NCBI GenBank assembly: GCA_965226965.1
Contig: OZ245715.1
Span: 4,442,151-4,506,150 of the forward strand
Reading direction: 5' to 3'
DNA from: Endoryza foliicola
Lineage (GTDB): Bacteria > Bacteroidota > Bacteroidia > Chitinophagales > Chitinophagaceae
DNA length: 64,000 bases
Under the pieces are notes generated by a model. The model did not search any database. It was given only the letters and a program-made list of their open reading frames with translations, and was not told the origin of the DNA. Shown piece by piece: positions 1 to 9,402 of this stretch (positions within the stretch are counted from its first letter, which is position 1; each line of letters begins with the position of its first letter). A program made the translations under genes and the position numbers.

Positions 1-78
1 TGCCGCTACAATATCGAGGCAGATGTTCTCATCTTTCAGGAAGTGTTGTCCGAGTGATTTTTTGAGTGTGTATTTCAT
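1..78 (-). CDS. rsmA: rsmA (ksgA), 16S rRNA dimethyladenosine transferase, 5' end only
   Basis: Reading the minus strand from an ATG at 78 gives 26 residues, beginning MKYTLKKSLGQHFLKDENI, before the window edge. The K-KSLGQHFL-D segment is the highly conserved N-terminus of RsmA/KsgA, the SAM-dependent enzyme that dimethylates two adjacent adenines near the 3' end of 16S rRNA during small-subunit maturation. Only the N-terminal tail is present; the Rossmann core lies outside. It is divergent from pdxA, and an rsmA/pdxA association is common in bacteria. Identification rests on this one motif but the motif is distinctive. Confidence 0.85.
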   Translation of the reverse strand, partial: MKYTLKKSLGQHFLKDENICLDIVAA

Positions 79-342
79 TCTTGGAGGCAAAATTAGGGTT
101 TTGTTCGGGCAGAACATCCAATGAACGGCCTATGGTTAAGTAGTAACCTGTAAATGATCAGAATTCTGTTTTAGGAGCATCCAAATTCATCAAAAACCGG
201 CGTTACACCAATATGAAAAAATCCATATCCATAGAATCGGTACGAAACATAGCCTTATTTATAGCCATGCTGCTCCTTTTGGCTCGCAGCTAGGCAGAAA
301 CCCGCAAATTATCGTACCTTAGTAGTTAAGTTATACACTACT

Positions 343-1431
343 ATGCAGGCGCCCGCTCACAAACCCCTTATCGGCATTACTATTGGAGACCTCAACGGCA
401 TTGGTATCGAATTGATATTAAAGACCTTCTCCGACAACCGAATTTTGGAACTCTGCACTCCGGTGATCTTTGGATCAAGCAAAGCGATCAATTTCTACCG
501 AAAAATGCTGCCGGATGTTAATTTCAACTTCCAAATTATAAAAGACTTTACTCGTGTTAACCCCAAGCAAATTGCCATTTTTAATTGCTGGGAAGACGAA
601 GTTGCGATCACCCCCGGTCAGTTGACTGATATTGGTGGTCAATACGCTGTAAAATCATTAGTAGCTTGCTCGGAAGCCCTGAAAGCCGGTCATATACAAG
701 GTATGGTAACCGCTCCTATTCATAAGAAGAATACGCAATCGGAGGAGTTTCCTTATACGGGTCATACGCCATTTCTAAAAGCCTATTTCGGTGCGCAAGA
801 TGTGTTGATGTTAATGGTGGCTGAAAACATGCGTGTAGCTTTAGTAAGTGAGCATGTTCCCGTTCAAGATGCAGCGAAAGAAGTAACAAAAGAGAAAATA
901 GCTTCAAAACTAAAATTGTTGCAACAGTCTTTGATCAAAGACTTCGGCATCGATAAACCTAAAATTGCGGTATTGGGGTTGAACCCACACGCCGGAGATG
1001 AAGGCTTGATTGGAAAAGAGGAAGAAACAATTATTAGACCGGCTGTTAAAGATGCGAAACATCAAAACATGATTGTGATGGGACCTTACAGCGCAGATGC
1101 CTTCTTTGCAAGAGGTTATCATGAAAAGTTTGATGGTGTATTAGCGATGTATCACGATCAAGGATTGATTCCTTTCAAGAGCCTTGCTTCAGGAGATGGC
1201 GTGAACTACACCGCGGGCTTATCGGTAGTGCGTACTTCGCCCGATCATGGAACTGCCTTTGATATTGCAGGCAAGAATAAAGCCGACTCGAACTCATTCT
1301 TAATGGCCATTTACCAATGCATCGATATCATCAATTTCCGAAATGGGTATGCGGATAACCGCAGAAACCCCATGCGAAAATTAACCAGACAGATTTTGGC
1401 GAATGCAGTGGATGAGAAATTGGAGGAGTGA
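343..1431 (+). CDS. pdxA: PdxA, 4-hydroxythreonine-4-phosphate dehydrogenase
   Basis: This 362-residue protein matches PdxA along its whole length. PdxA oxidises 4-phosphohydroxy-L-threonine with NAD in the DXP-dependent pyridoxal phosphate pathway. The three divalent-metal histidines can be placed: His171 in SEHVPV, His216 in GLNPHAGDEG and His271 in MYHDQGLIPFK, each five residues beyond the E. coli positions. Substrate-binding segments TAPIHK (about 124-128) and YTGHT (about 138-142) are also present. It is slightly longer than the E. coli enzyme (about 330), which is usual for Bacteroidota. The gene stands alone; the 264 bp between it and rsmA contain no clear promoter box. The 3' end abuts an AT-rich intergenic element into which an IS has inserted. 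Confidence 0.95.
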   Translation: MQAPAHKPLIGITIGDLNGIGIELILKTFSDNRILELCTPVIFGSSKAINFYRKMLPDVNFNFQIIKDFTRVNPKQIAIFNCWEDEVAITPGQLTDIGGQYAVKSLVACSEALKAGHIQGMVTAPIHKKNTQSEEFPYTGHTPFLKAYFGAQDVLMLMVAENMRVALVSEHVPVQDAAKEVTKEKIASKLKLLQQSLIKDFGIDKPKIAVLGLNPHAGDEGLIGKEEETIIRPAVKDAKHQNMIVMGPYSADAFFARGYHEKFDGVLAMYHDQGLIPFKSLASGDGVNYTAGLSVVRTSPDHGTAFDIAGKNKADSNSFLMAIYQCIDIINFRNGYADNRRNPMRKLTRQILANAVDEKLEE

Positions 1432-1445
1432 ATTATTAATTAATA

Positions 1446-1454
1446 ATTAAAAAT
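1446..1454. repeat. left copy of 9-bp IS target-site duplication
   Basis: ATTAAAAAT immediately left of the IS end at 1455 is repeated exactly at 2769-2777, directly right of the other end. Nine base pairs is within the range known for IS4-type elements. Confidence 0.85.
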
Positions 1455-2768
1455 CACTAGTGTCCGGTAAAAATAATTGTAAGTTCTTTGAAAATCTTGG
1501 TGGGCTTGAGTTTGGGACGATTTTAGTACGGTGACGATTTGAATTGACCTTGTTTTATAACTTGCTGAAAATCAGCCATTTTATGAATCAGGGCAAGTAT
1601 GTTTTTTCACAGATTGTCACTTTTCTTCCTGCACGCATATTTGATCGTTGTGTCAGCAACTTTCAAGGCGATAAATGGGTCAAGCATTTTACTTGTTGGA
1701 ACCAATTAATGTGTATGATTTTTGGCCAGTTAAGCAATCGTGATAGTCTCAGGGATTTACTTGTTTGTTTGACGGCACATAAATCAAAGCATTATCATTT
1801 AGGTTTTGGAAAAAGTATATCAAGATCAAATCTTGCTGAAGCAAATGAAAAACGGGATTGTCGTATTTATGAAATGTTTGCTTTTGAGATGATTGCAGAA
1901 GCTCAGAAAATTTGCATTGCTGATAATGATCTTGGCTTCACTATTAAAGGAAACGTTTATGCTTTTGACTCTACTACAATAGACCTTTGTTTAAATGTAT
2001 TTTGGTGGGCTAGTTTTAGAAGAGCAAAAGGTGCGATTAAATTACATGCTTTACTAGATGTTAAGACTTCTATTCCAGTATTTATGTATGTCACTCCTGC
2101 AAGTGTTCATGATGTGAATGCCTTAGATCTTTTAGTATATGAAACAGGTGGCTATTACATTATGGACCGCGGCTACATTGACTTTGAGCGACTTGCGACC
2201 ATCGATCAACACAATGCATTTTTTGTAATACGCGCAAGAAATAATCTTCAGTTCACTCGACTGTCATCTGAATCATCAGACAAATCAAAAGGTATTGTGT
2301 GTGACCAAAAAATCACACTGAAGACTTTTTATCCAAGTAAATCTTATAATAAAGAAATCAGGCGAATCAAGTTTTATGATGCAGAACAAAACAGAACTTT
2401 TGTTTTTCTGTCGAACAACTTTGAGTTGCCTGCAACAGAAATTGCAATGTTGTATAAAAATCGTTGGAAAATTGAATTGTTCTTCAAATGGATAAAGCAG
2501 CATCTTAAAATAAAATCATTTTGGGGTGCTTCCGAGAACGCCGTAAAGACTCAAATCTATATTGCAATCATCACTTATACTACTGTTGCTATAATAAAAG
2601 CAAAGTTGAAACTGAAACAATCACCTTATGAAATACTTCAAATTATTGGAGTCTCATTACTTGATAAAGCACCTTTATCTTGTCTTTTTGAAGACGACCT
2701 AAACCAAGATATCAAAGAACAAAATGCTACTCAATTGAAAATCAAGCTAATTTAACCGGACACTAGTG
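1455..2768 (+). mobile_element. IS4-superfamily insertion sequence, 1,314 bp, apparently intact
   Basis: The element is bounded by inverted ends CACTAGTGTCCGGT (1455-1468) and its complement ACCGGACACTAGTG (2755-2768), extended imperfectly by a few A/T pairs. A perfect 9-bp direct repeat flanks it. One full-length transposase gene fills the interior. The outer eight bases CACTAGTG are palindromic, so the exact end could be read a few bases differently. It lies in an AT-rich intergenic spacer downstream of pdxA and disrupts no gene. Perfect duplication and intact ORF suggest a recent insertion. Confidence 0.9.
1583..2755 (+). CDS. IS4-family transposase (DUF4372-type N-terminus)
   Basis: A transposase of 390 residues. 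I start it at the ATG at 1583 (MNQGKYVFSQIV), because the upstream in-frame alternative at 1544 is a TTG and the family N-terminus begins at this motif. The DDE triad is visible: first Asp in VYAFDSTTIDL, second in YYIMDRGYID, and the Glu in the YKNRWKIELFFKWIKQHL segment, which is the IS4 Y-(2)-R-(3)-E-(6)-K signature. The N-terminal 90 residues resemble the DUF4372 DNA-binding region. Its codon use looks more AT-rich than the neighbouring housekeeping genes, as expected for a mobile gene. The stop lies within the right inverted repeat region, so the ORF uses nearly all of the element. Confidence 0.93.
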   Translation: MNQGKYVFSQIVTFLPARIFDRCVSNFQGDKWVKHFTCWNQLMCMIFGQLSNRDSLRDLLVCLTAHKSKHYHLGFGKSISRSNLAEANEKRDCRIYEMFAFEMIAEAQKICIADNDLGFTIKGNVYAFDSTTIDLCLNVFWWASFRRAKGAIKLHALLDVKTSIPVFMYVTPASVHDVNALDLLVYETGGYYIMDRGYIDFERLATIDQHNAFFVIRARNNLQFTRLSSESSDKSKGIVCDQKITLKTFYPSKSYNKEIRRIKFYDAEQNRTFVFLSNNFELPATEIAMLYKNRWKIELFFKWIKQHLKIKSFWGASENAVKTQIYIAIITYTTVAIIKAKLKLKQSPYEILQIIGVSLLDKAPLSCLFEDDLNQDIKEQNATQLKIKLI

Positions 2769-2777
2769 ATTAAAAAT
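2769..2777. repeat. right copy of 9-bp IS target-site duplication
   Basis: ATTAAAAAT, identical to 1446-1454, directly after the right IS end. Confidence 0.85.
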
Positions 2778-2847
2778 TAATGATTAATAATGAAATACAA
2801 GGATGAGGATGAAAAGAAGGGAAATAGATAAGAACATACTCAAAATA

Positions 2848-2876
2848 AAAAAGGACTGATTGCTCAGTCCTTTTTG
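2848..2876 (-). terminator. rho-independent terminator of the beta-helix protein gene
   Basis: Stem GGACTGA / TCAGTCC with a four-base loop. The minus strand, on which the gene ending at 2906 is read, continues into TTTTTTATTTT. A T-run also follows on the plus strand, so it could work both ways. Confidence 0.8.
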
Positions 2877-2905
2877 TTTTCTTATGATTGACCGTTAATA
2901 AGACA

Positions 2906-5251
2906 TTATTGTTTCACCATGGCCTCGTGGAGGTTCACGGTAGTACCTTTCACTACTAAGTGGTAGGTACCGGCATTGAGTGCGCCGAGGTGATCGAGGT
3001 TCATATAGTTGGTACCTTTCTTCAAGATCACTACTTCACTTTTTACCACTGCTCCGGCAGCATTGAACAATTGAACAGCTACTTTCTCTTCTACATCAGA
3101 TTGATACATCATATCAATTTTAGAAGTGAAAAGGGTATTCGTGAGCAATTGATTTGCCTTAGGAGAAACACCAAAATTCACAGCAATAATTGAGCTGTAC
3201 TTCACTATTCCATTATCATCTACCATACGCAAACGATAATAGTTCACGCCGGAATTAGGATAAGCGTCTGCATGTTGATATTCCCCTTTTCCATTTCTCA
3301 CAACTTGACTGAGGGTTCCTATTCGAGTAAAGTTTCTTCCATCAACACTTTTTTCAATGTCGAAATATTTGAAATTAGGATCGCAGAATGCATCCCAATA
3401 CAAGTTTACTTTTTCTTGACTCTTAGCAGCCGAGAAGTTCATCAATTGGCAACCCAATGCGCTAAGCGTTGTGACTACAGGTCCAAACTCCGATGTAGCC
3501 CCCGCAAGAGTAGCGGTAGATGTGAGCCTATTGGTAGCCGGATTGATGGTAGTTACCACAGCGTTATTAAAATGAAAAGCGAATAAGTTTACGTTTGAAA
3601 CTGCAATATTCCCATCAACATTATAAGAACCGGTACCGGTTTTAAGATCATCGCTTGAACCTTCTACAGCAGTTCCGATATAGGTTTGTCCTTCTCCGTA
3701 GTTCAACGTTAAACCAAATTGATTCACACCACCGTCGGAGATAAAGAATTCTACAGTAGCACCGGCGGGAGCTTTCCCATAAATAATGATGTCATTGGCC
3801 GTATACTTTTTCACCGAATCAATGATTGGGAAATTTTGAATGTTATTGGTGCCTGCGTCGCCGTCACCATTGTCGTTTACTGAAACAGTGGTGGGACCCG
3901 TGGTAGCATTAAAGTTCAAATCAATTCCGAGACCGGTATTATTATAAGTTGAATTTTGAGAAATTGTTACCGTGCTCACTACTGCCCCACTTCCTGAATT
4001 GGTACTGGCTACAATTCCACTGCCTCTGTTGTTATAAATTCTGTTTTCAGCAAAATGATTATAGATATTGGGTCTAACCGTTACTCCGGTAGTAACCACA
4101 CTTGACCTATCAGTCCAAATGCCGGCAATAAAGTTTGTGCCGGTATTATTGAAAATCACATTTTTTCGAACGGTATCGTATTGCGAACAGGCAGCTACAC
4201 GGATTCCAACGTTTGGAGGAGCACCGGTAGTCATTAGCATTCCGGTAATGGTATTATTGTCAACAACAATACTATCGGCATTCCATCCGATATCGATACC
4301 CACTTGTTCTACGTTATTGATGTAGTTGTATTGTAGCATCAAACGATTACTGTGCATGGTATTGATTCCGTCTCCGGCTTTTGTAGTAGTTGCACCACTA
4401 TTGGTTCCAATGGTGATCATTTGGTTCGCAATCACATCCCAACCTCTATTGGGCAGATTCACACCTGAAGGGCCTACCGTTGTAATATCATTCGCACCAT
4501 TAAAATGCACTGCATATGTACCACAGTAAGCGAATAAGTTATTGCTAACATTTCCCTCAAAGTTATTTCCTCCGCATAGAAATCCATTTCCCAGTGTACG
4601 TCTTGCGGCTACCGGCAAAGCACCTCTTGGAGTACAAGAAATAAAACAATTATTGATATCAACATTTGAAGTACGAACCGTTGCAGAACGAAGCACCATG
4701 ATGTCAGCGTGTGCTGAGGCAAGAGAGCCGTCTGAATTGGTGTTTCCAAAACCGGAAATTGCAATTCCGCGAATTGTTACATCTGTAGTGTTTATCGTAA
4801 ATCCATTTCCGGCGGTTCCTGAATTGGTGCCAGGAAGGGCATAGGTACGAGTGATATAAACATCCGGATAGTTGATACTCGGTTGTAAATAACCGTCTAC
4901 GCCTACTGTTTGTCCGGCCCAAGATCCCACATTCGTATTTGTTTGGGTGAACCCATCAATTAAAACCGGCCCCGTAATAACGGGCAATGCAGAGGTCAAC
5001 ACAATGGTTGCCCATGAGTTACCGGCTCCGTCGTTTTCAAAAAGATTACCGCCCCCGGTTGCAATACTGAATCGAATAATATCGGCGCCGGCATTTGCAT
5101 TCGCATCAGTAATTGCTTGACGCAATGAACCTGCACCTGAACTAAGCGTATTTGTGACCGTATAGGTAGCAGCTGAACTAGATTCTATGAACCCAGCTAG
5201 CGCCAGTAGCGCAAAGAGCTTTTTGAGGTTAGGAAAATGGATCGTTTTCAT
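2906..5251 (-). CDS. secreted right-handed beta-helix protein with T9SS sorting domain
   Basis: This 781-residue protein starts with a signal peptide (positively charged start, hydrophobic core LFALLALAGF, cleavage near residue 28). Next comes the motif TNTLSSGAGSLRQAITDAN, the typical opening of Bacteroidota secreted beta-helix proteins of the choice-of-anchor or CSLREA type. Residues of about 120-500 are rich in short N-, G- and I/V-patterned repeats (NNTITG, ENRIYNN) expected of a parallel beta-helix. A domain at about 600-690 (LMNFSAAKSQEKVNLYWDA to YRLRMVDDNG) and the last 80 residues, ending in GTYHLVVKG and VKQ, form the common T9SS C-terminal module. It would be exported and either surface-bound or released. 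It follows the M14 peptidase gene by 31 bp in the same direction, so the two are probably co-transcribed. The ligand or substrate cannot be read from the sequence. Confidence 0.85.
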   Translation of the reverse strand: MKTIHFPNLKKLFALLALAGFIESSSAATYTVTNTLSSGAGSLRQAITDANANAGADIIRFSIATGGGNLFENDGAGNSWATIVLTSALPVITGPVLIDGFTQTNTNVGSWAGQTVGVDGYLQPSINYPDVYITRTYALPGTNSGTAGNGFTINTTDVTIRGIAISGFGNTNSDGSLASAHADIMVLRSATVRTSNVDINNCFISCTPRGALPVAARRTLGNGFLCGGNNFEGNVSNNLFAYCGTYAVHFNGANDITTVGPSGVNLPNRGWDVIANQMITIGTNSGATTTKAGDGINTMHSNRLMLQYNYINNVEQVGIDIGWNADSIVVDNNTITGMLMTTGAPPNVGIRVAACSQYDTVRKNVIFNNTGTNFIAGIWTDRSSVVTTGVTVRPNIYNHFAENRIYNNRGSGIVASTNSGSGAVVSTVTISQNSTYNNTGLGIDLNFNATTGPTTVSVNDNGDGDAGTNNIQNFPIIDSVKKYTANDIIIYGKAPAGATVEFFISDGGVNQFGLTLNYGEGQTYIGTAVEGSSDDLKTGTGSYNVDGNIAVSNVNLFAFHFNNAVVTTINPATNRLTSTATLAGATSEFGPVVTTLSALGCQLMNFSAAKSQEKVNLYWDAFCDPNFKYFDIEKSVDGRNFTRIGTLSQVVRNGKGEYQHADAYPNSGVNYYRLRMVDDNGIVKYSSIIAVNFGVSPKANQLLTNTLFTSKIDMMYQSDVEEKVAVQLFNAAGAVVKSEVVILKKGTNYMNLDHLGALNAGTYHLVVKGTTVNLHEAMVKQ

Positions 5252-5282
5252 TTTAGATAGGATTGAAAGGTTGGTTATAGAA

Positions 5283-8015
5283 CTATTGTTTTATTATTTG
5301 CTGGATTAGTAAAACTTCATTCTTTTGATTTCTAACTTTTACAAAGTATTGTTGAGCCGGTAGCGAAGTAATATCCATCGTCAATTTTTGAGTACCAATG
5401 GTAGAATTGATGAGTTGTTGCTTCAACATTCTTCCATAAGAATCGATTACTTCTACCGACAATTTCTCTGCTTCGTTGTTTTCAATGGTGATAAAGATGT
5501 TGGAAGTAGCTAGCGTTGGAGCAACTGTTATCTTCTTCTCTTTCGCATTTAATAATTGAACAATATTGCTGTACACCATATTACCGCCTTTGTCTACTTG
5601 TTTCAATCGATAGTAATTGGTACCATTCACCGGGTTCGCATCAACAAATGATCTAGTATCTACTACTGTGATCTTTGAAAGAACCGTAAAGTTTCTTCCG
5701 TCTGCAGAGCGCTCTAATTCAAAATAATCGTGTGACGCGTCGGTAACTGCATCCCAAGAAAGTTCATTCCCCAGTTGGGTTACTTTACCGTAGAATCCGT
5801 TGATATATGCAGGAAGCGTAGTTAAAGTACTTTTTGTTACCGTTAGTTCATCGATGTAAAAACCGTCGGCTTGAACAGATGCATTGGATGCGAAACTGAA
5901 TTGAATCTGTACGTTACTAGCACCCAAGTGCTGAGATAAATTGATGCGCTCACGTACCCAATAGTCTTGACGGCCCGTAAATCCTGGTTGATTTCCCATA
6001 TTTAGAGCATTCTCTGTAACAGTATTAATTCCAGACAAGTTCACATAAGTTCCTCCTGTTGCTGTGGATCGAGCTGCTACGCGCAATCGATCGTAACCAT
6101 TTTCCGCATTGTATCGAATCCAGAAACTTAAATAAGCTGCTGTTGAACTCGACAAATCAATTGTTACAGAGGTAAGCGTACTGGAGGTACTATTCGCATA
6201 GTTACCTGCGGGCGATTCCGTTACGGATCTAGCACCTGCATATGTTGAAGTAGTTGAAAAACCCCATGAGCCTGTGGCAGTCCATTTTCCTGTAAATGAA
6301 CCCGCATCCATATTATCACTGAATACATTAATGGCGTTGTAGAGATAACTTACTGTATCAAGAATAGTAGTTCCACCTGTTTCAATTTTATAAATCCACT
6401 TTACAATGTTTCCATTGGAAATAGATGGTTTTATGTTTACTGCGATACTTCTTTGAACTGTGTCGAGATAGTTCGGTAGAGAACTGATGGTAACCGGGCT
6501 TCCTACAGACTGTACGTTAACCAAGGGTAAAACAGTTACTCTTACTGAAGAATCCAAATTCCCCAATCTTCTAACAGTGAATTGTGCTTGAGTGGATAAA
6601 GACGCTAGGTTTACAGCAGTTCTATCTTCTAGTTTTGCATAAGAACCGGCGATCAAGGCAGCTTGCAAGTTGCCAAAGAAAGCTTCTTTACAAAATGGAA
6701 TGATGGTACTTGAGGCGGGCCAGAATGTAGTTATACCTAGTCCTATCTCAGGGCTAAAGCAAGGTACGCTACCAATGTTTGGAATATCACCAATAAAGAA
6801 CCAATCGTCAGATGAACCATTTGCTTCATACCCTACGGTTTGCAGCGGTGTACCCACTTCGTAGAAATTGTACTTACACATTTGATTACCCGATGTTGCA
6901 GCGTAAGTAGCCTGTGCAGCAGTTAAGGTTCTTGTTGGAGATGAATATGAGTTGATCCAGTAGCCACCATATGAGTGGTGATTGATCATTAATGTAAATC
7001 TTCTCGTTCTCGCATAGTTTCTTAATACCTGTGTTTCTACTTCCGAAAAAGCAGAAGGTCCGCGATAGTTATCAGCAGAGTTGGTACCGGAAGAGCCAGT
7101 ATTGTTTAAACCGAAGTCAACTCCATAGTTTCTGTTCAAATCGGTACCAGGATTGGCAGTAGTACCATAGGGTCCCATGTTCTTTCTATGCAAACCACCA
7201 CCGGAAGGGGAGTTTACTCGGTTGCGTTCATATCCGTCAGGATTCATACAAGGGATGAAGAATTGCTCACGACTATCTACCAGTTCTTTAATACGAGGAT
7301 TGCTTGAATAATTTTCTAGCAAATACTGCATATAAAAAATAAGATTCTCCATACCCAATGGCTCACGAGCGTGGTGCATACCTGTAAATAAAATTTCAGG
7401 TTCTGCCTCGTCGGTATTTACATTGTCTGAAATTTTCACTGAAACCAAGGGGCGTCCTTGAGTGGTATACCCTATTGTATCCAAGCGTACCAGTGAAGGG
7501 TAATTCATCTTCATACTATCGATCTCTTTTCTCATCTCGTCCCATGTATGATAACCGCCCATTGTACCCGGAGTAAAGGCAGTAGGGGTAGTAATTTTCG
7601 AGCTCATGTTTTGACTAGGAGCATCGAAAAAAGAAAGCTTGGTTCTTGAAGGGCCAAAACTTGCGGGCTCTTCACTTTTATAGAAATCGGTGATATTGCT
7701 TCTCTTTAGAAAGGCTGCTTCCGCATCCGACTCCGTTACAACGAATTTGAAGGGCAAGCGTCTTAAAACAACAAGGTCTGCCTCACTGAGGGTGGTATTA
7801 ATAGTTCCTTCTTCTTTATTGTAGGAAAAATGGTCGAACTCCATTCCTGCTTGTTGGAGCGTTCGAATGTCTTCACGTGAAGCGTAAATTTTTACTTCAC
7901 TGTATTTCATCCGTTGAGCTTGGGCGCTCATCGGTGCAATTTGAACGAAGCTGAGGAGAATAGCCACAGCTAAGAACTTGTTTCTTAATGCCTTAAGCGT
8001 AAAAATGCCTTTCAT
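5283..8015 (-). CDS. secreted M14-family zinc carboxypeptidase with T9SS sorting domain
   Basis: A 910-residue secreted metallocarboxypeptidase. A signal peptide ends near SAQAQ (about 34). The catalytic domain, at about 155-460, carries the HxxE zinc motif at His215-Glu218 (MHHAREPLG), the substrate-binding Asn294-Arg295 (LNRNYG), the third zinc ligand His347 (INHHSYGG) and the catalytic Glu423 (FSPEIGLG). Thus all M14 essentials are present and it should remove C-terminal residues from extracellular peptides. Residues 560-720 form a jelly-roll-like accessory domain of the kind attached to secreted peptidases (MDAGSFTGKW, LSFWIRYNAENGYD). The final 150 residues contain the T9SS-associated fibronectin-like region (DYFELERSADGRNF) and the sorting domain ending in IIKQ. 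Family function is established knowledge; the natural substrate is unknown. Confidence 0.92.
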   Translation of the reverse strand: MKGIFTLKALRNKFLAVAILLSFVQIAPMSAQAQRMKYSEVKIYASREDIRTLQQAGMEFDHFSYNKEEGTINTTLSEADLVVLRRLPFKFVVTESDAEAAFLKRSNITDFYKSEEPASFGPSRTKLSFFDAPSQNMSSKITTPTAFTPGTMGGYHTWDEMRKEIDSMKMNYPSLVRLDTIGYTTQGRPLVSVKISDNVNTDEAEPEILFTGMHHAREPLGMENLIFYMQYLLENYSSNPRIKELVDSREQFFIPCMNPDGYERNRVNSPSGGGLHRKNMGPYGTTANPGTDLNRNYGVDFGLNNTGSSGTNSADNYRGPSAFSEVETQVLRNYARTRRFTLMINHHSYGGYWINSYSSPTRTLTAAQATYAATSGNQMCKYNFYEVGTPLQTVGYEANGSSDDWFFIGDIPNIGSVPCFSPEIGLGITTFWPASSTIIPFCKEAFFGNLQAALIAGSYAKLEDRTAVNLASLSTQAQFTVRRLGNLDSSVRVTVLPLVNVQSVGSPVTISSLPNYLDTVQRSIAVNIKPSISNGNIVKWIYKIETGGTTILDTVSYLYNAINVFSDNMDAGSFTGKWTATGSWGFSTTSTYAGARSVTESPAGNYANSTSSTLTSVTIDLSSSTAAYLSFWIRYNAENGYDRLRVAARSTATGGTYVNLSGINTVTENALNMGNQPGFTGRQDYWVRERINLSQHLGASNVQIQFSFASNASVQADGFYIDELTVTKSTLTTLPAYINGFYGKVTQLGNELSWDAVTDASHDYFELERSADGRNFTVLSKITVVDTRSFVDANPVNGTNYYRLKQVDKGGNMVYSNIVQLLNAKEKKITVAPTLATSNIFITIENNEAEKLSVEVIDSYGRMLKQQLINSTIGTQKLTMDITSLPAQQYFVKVRNQKNEVLLIQQIIKQ

Positions 8016-8676
8016 TGGTTAGGATATTTGTTTTATCAGGGATCTTGGATTGACTACAAAATATAAGTTAACGCTTAATAATCATAAATATTTTCCCTGA
8101 TTTTGATAAATGGTTTCATTTAGTCGATTTTTGGGAAACCTGTAGAGAGGGTAAGTGGTTGATTGTAAAGAGGAAAGGAGAATTAAGAATGAAGAATTAA
8201 GAATGGAACAGCCTGGGGGAATTAATAATTAATAATGGAACAGCCGAAATATAGGAACGAGGAGAAGAGGAAACGAGGAACGAGGAAGTACTGAGAAAGA
8301 AAAGGAAGATGAACAGGGGGAATTAATTAAGAATGAATAATTAACAATTAATAATGGAACAGCCGAAATACAGGAGGGAGGATGGAGGCTGGTTTTGCGT
8401 ATCTAAAGCAGTCGAGTCTATCCCGTGAGGAACGATACGGGACAGGCGAAGCCGTTGCGGGAAGGGAGGAAATACACACAAACTGCCAGCGCTGCAGTAC
8501 CGTAGCGAACGCTGCGCCGCCGCGGTGAAATAAAAATCTATGCGACAGCTCTGCGCTCTTGGCGTTCTCCGCGGTGAATCCTAAGGCCCAAAGCCTAATA
8601 AGGAAGAAAAAATAACTTTACCACAAAAAAAGGGATTCCAAAGAACCCCCATTATTCATTATTTAACACGTACTTA
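8016..8676. other. gene-free spacer with dispersed repeats (661 bp)
   Basis: I see no convincing gene here. About 8170-8365 contains three copies of an element built from GAATTAATAATTAATAATGG followed by AACAGCCG, separated by purine-rich AGGAACGAGG tracts. It is the reverse complement of the CGGCTGTTCC-ATTATTAATTATT element found at 13.1, 33.5, 49.9, 52.5 and 58.8 kb. At 8421-8442 a TCCCGT/ACGGGA hairpin occurs. At 8545-8580 the text GCTCTGCGCTCTTGGCG-TCTCCGCGGTGAAT is the reverse complement of the CACCGCTAAGAGCGCAGAG element at 49.6 and 58.5 kb. Confidence 0.7.
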
Positions 8677-9363
8677 TTAATTAAAGACCGCATCTTTAAT
8701 CCCTTTATTTATGGAATAAGTGGTATAAGTAATAGTCACCCTTCCCTTGGTATTTTCAGATGGAGCAGGTTTGGTTTTTTTGATACCCGGGTCGTAATCG
8801 AACGCGATCCCCTTAGGAAGCTTGTAATCTTTAGTGTCAAAAATAAACACCACTTTATCGGGCAATCCCCAATCGGAATACTTTCCATAACTGAACTCCA
8901 TTTCATAACTGCCATTGTCTTTGGTAGTAGTAATGGCTTTCACAATCAACAGCTCCTTTTCATTAATATATAAGGTAGAAGCCACCACATCGGTTTTTTC
9001 ATCTAATGGAATCAATTTCAAAATAGTAACGGTGGTTCCATTAAAAGTAGTAGTACCGGCAGCCACTGCGGCAAAGCGATCGCCCGCAAAAAGTCCACTC
9101 AGGTTTACACTCATGCCTCCTTTCGGAGTCACTGCAATCCCATCTTGCTTTTTTATTTTGAACTTATCCGGATTTTTGTAGTACACCAAGATATCGGAAG
9201 GCGGCACTTTCATGAAACTTACTTCTGTTACCATATTAGCCTTCGCTTCATAGTCTTTTACTTTCGCTAATTTGGCTTTTACTTTTTGAGCCAATGCATT
9301 GGCATCCTGCGCCTTAGCCACAATGCTCGATAATACAACGATCACCAATAATAATCTCTTCAT
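8677..9363 (-). CDS. periplasmic LolA-like protein
   Basis: This 228-residue protein has a clear signal peptide (MKRLLLVIVVLSSIVAKAQ). The body reads as a LolA/LolB-type half-barrel: an N-terminal helix (ANALAQKVKAKLAKVKDYEAK), then alternating strands with the pattern ILVYYKNPDKFKIKK, which corresponds to the lipid-cavity strands of outer-membrane lipoprotein-sorting proteins. LolA-fold proteins carry lipids or lipoproteins through the periplasm, but many Bacteroidota paralogues are uncharacterised, so the role is inferred only from fold. It lies 39 bp downstream of the TIM-barrel isomerase gene on the same strand and may share its transcript. Confidence 0.65.
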   Translation of the reverse strand: MKRLLLVIVVLSSIVAKAQDANALAQKVKAKLAKVKDYEAKANMVTEVSFMKVPPSDILVYYKNPDKFKIKKQDGIAVTPKGGMSVNLSGLFAGDRFAAVAAGTTTFNGTTVTILKLIPLDEKTDVVASTLYINEKELLIVKAITTTKDNGSYEMEFSYGKYSDWGLPDKVVFIFDTKDYKLPKGIAFDYDPGIKKTKPAPSENTKGRVTITYTTYSINKGIKDAVFN

Positions 9364-9402
9364 ATCATTAAAAACAACAAAGCGTTGGAAATTGTTCTCA
9401 TT

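Noticed and set aside
213..293. 26-codon plus-strand frame with hydrophobic end (MKKSISIESVRNIALFIAML...) between rsmA and pdxA
   Set aside because: Too short, no ribosome-binding site or recognisable family, and it lies in pdxA's upstream region; could be chance.
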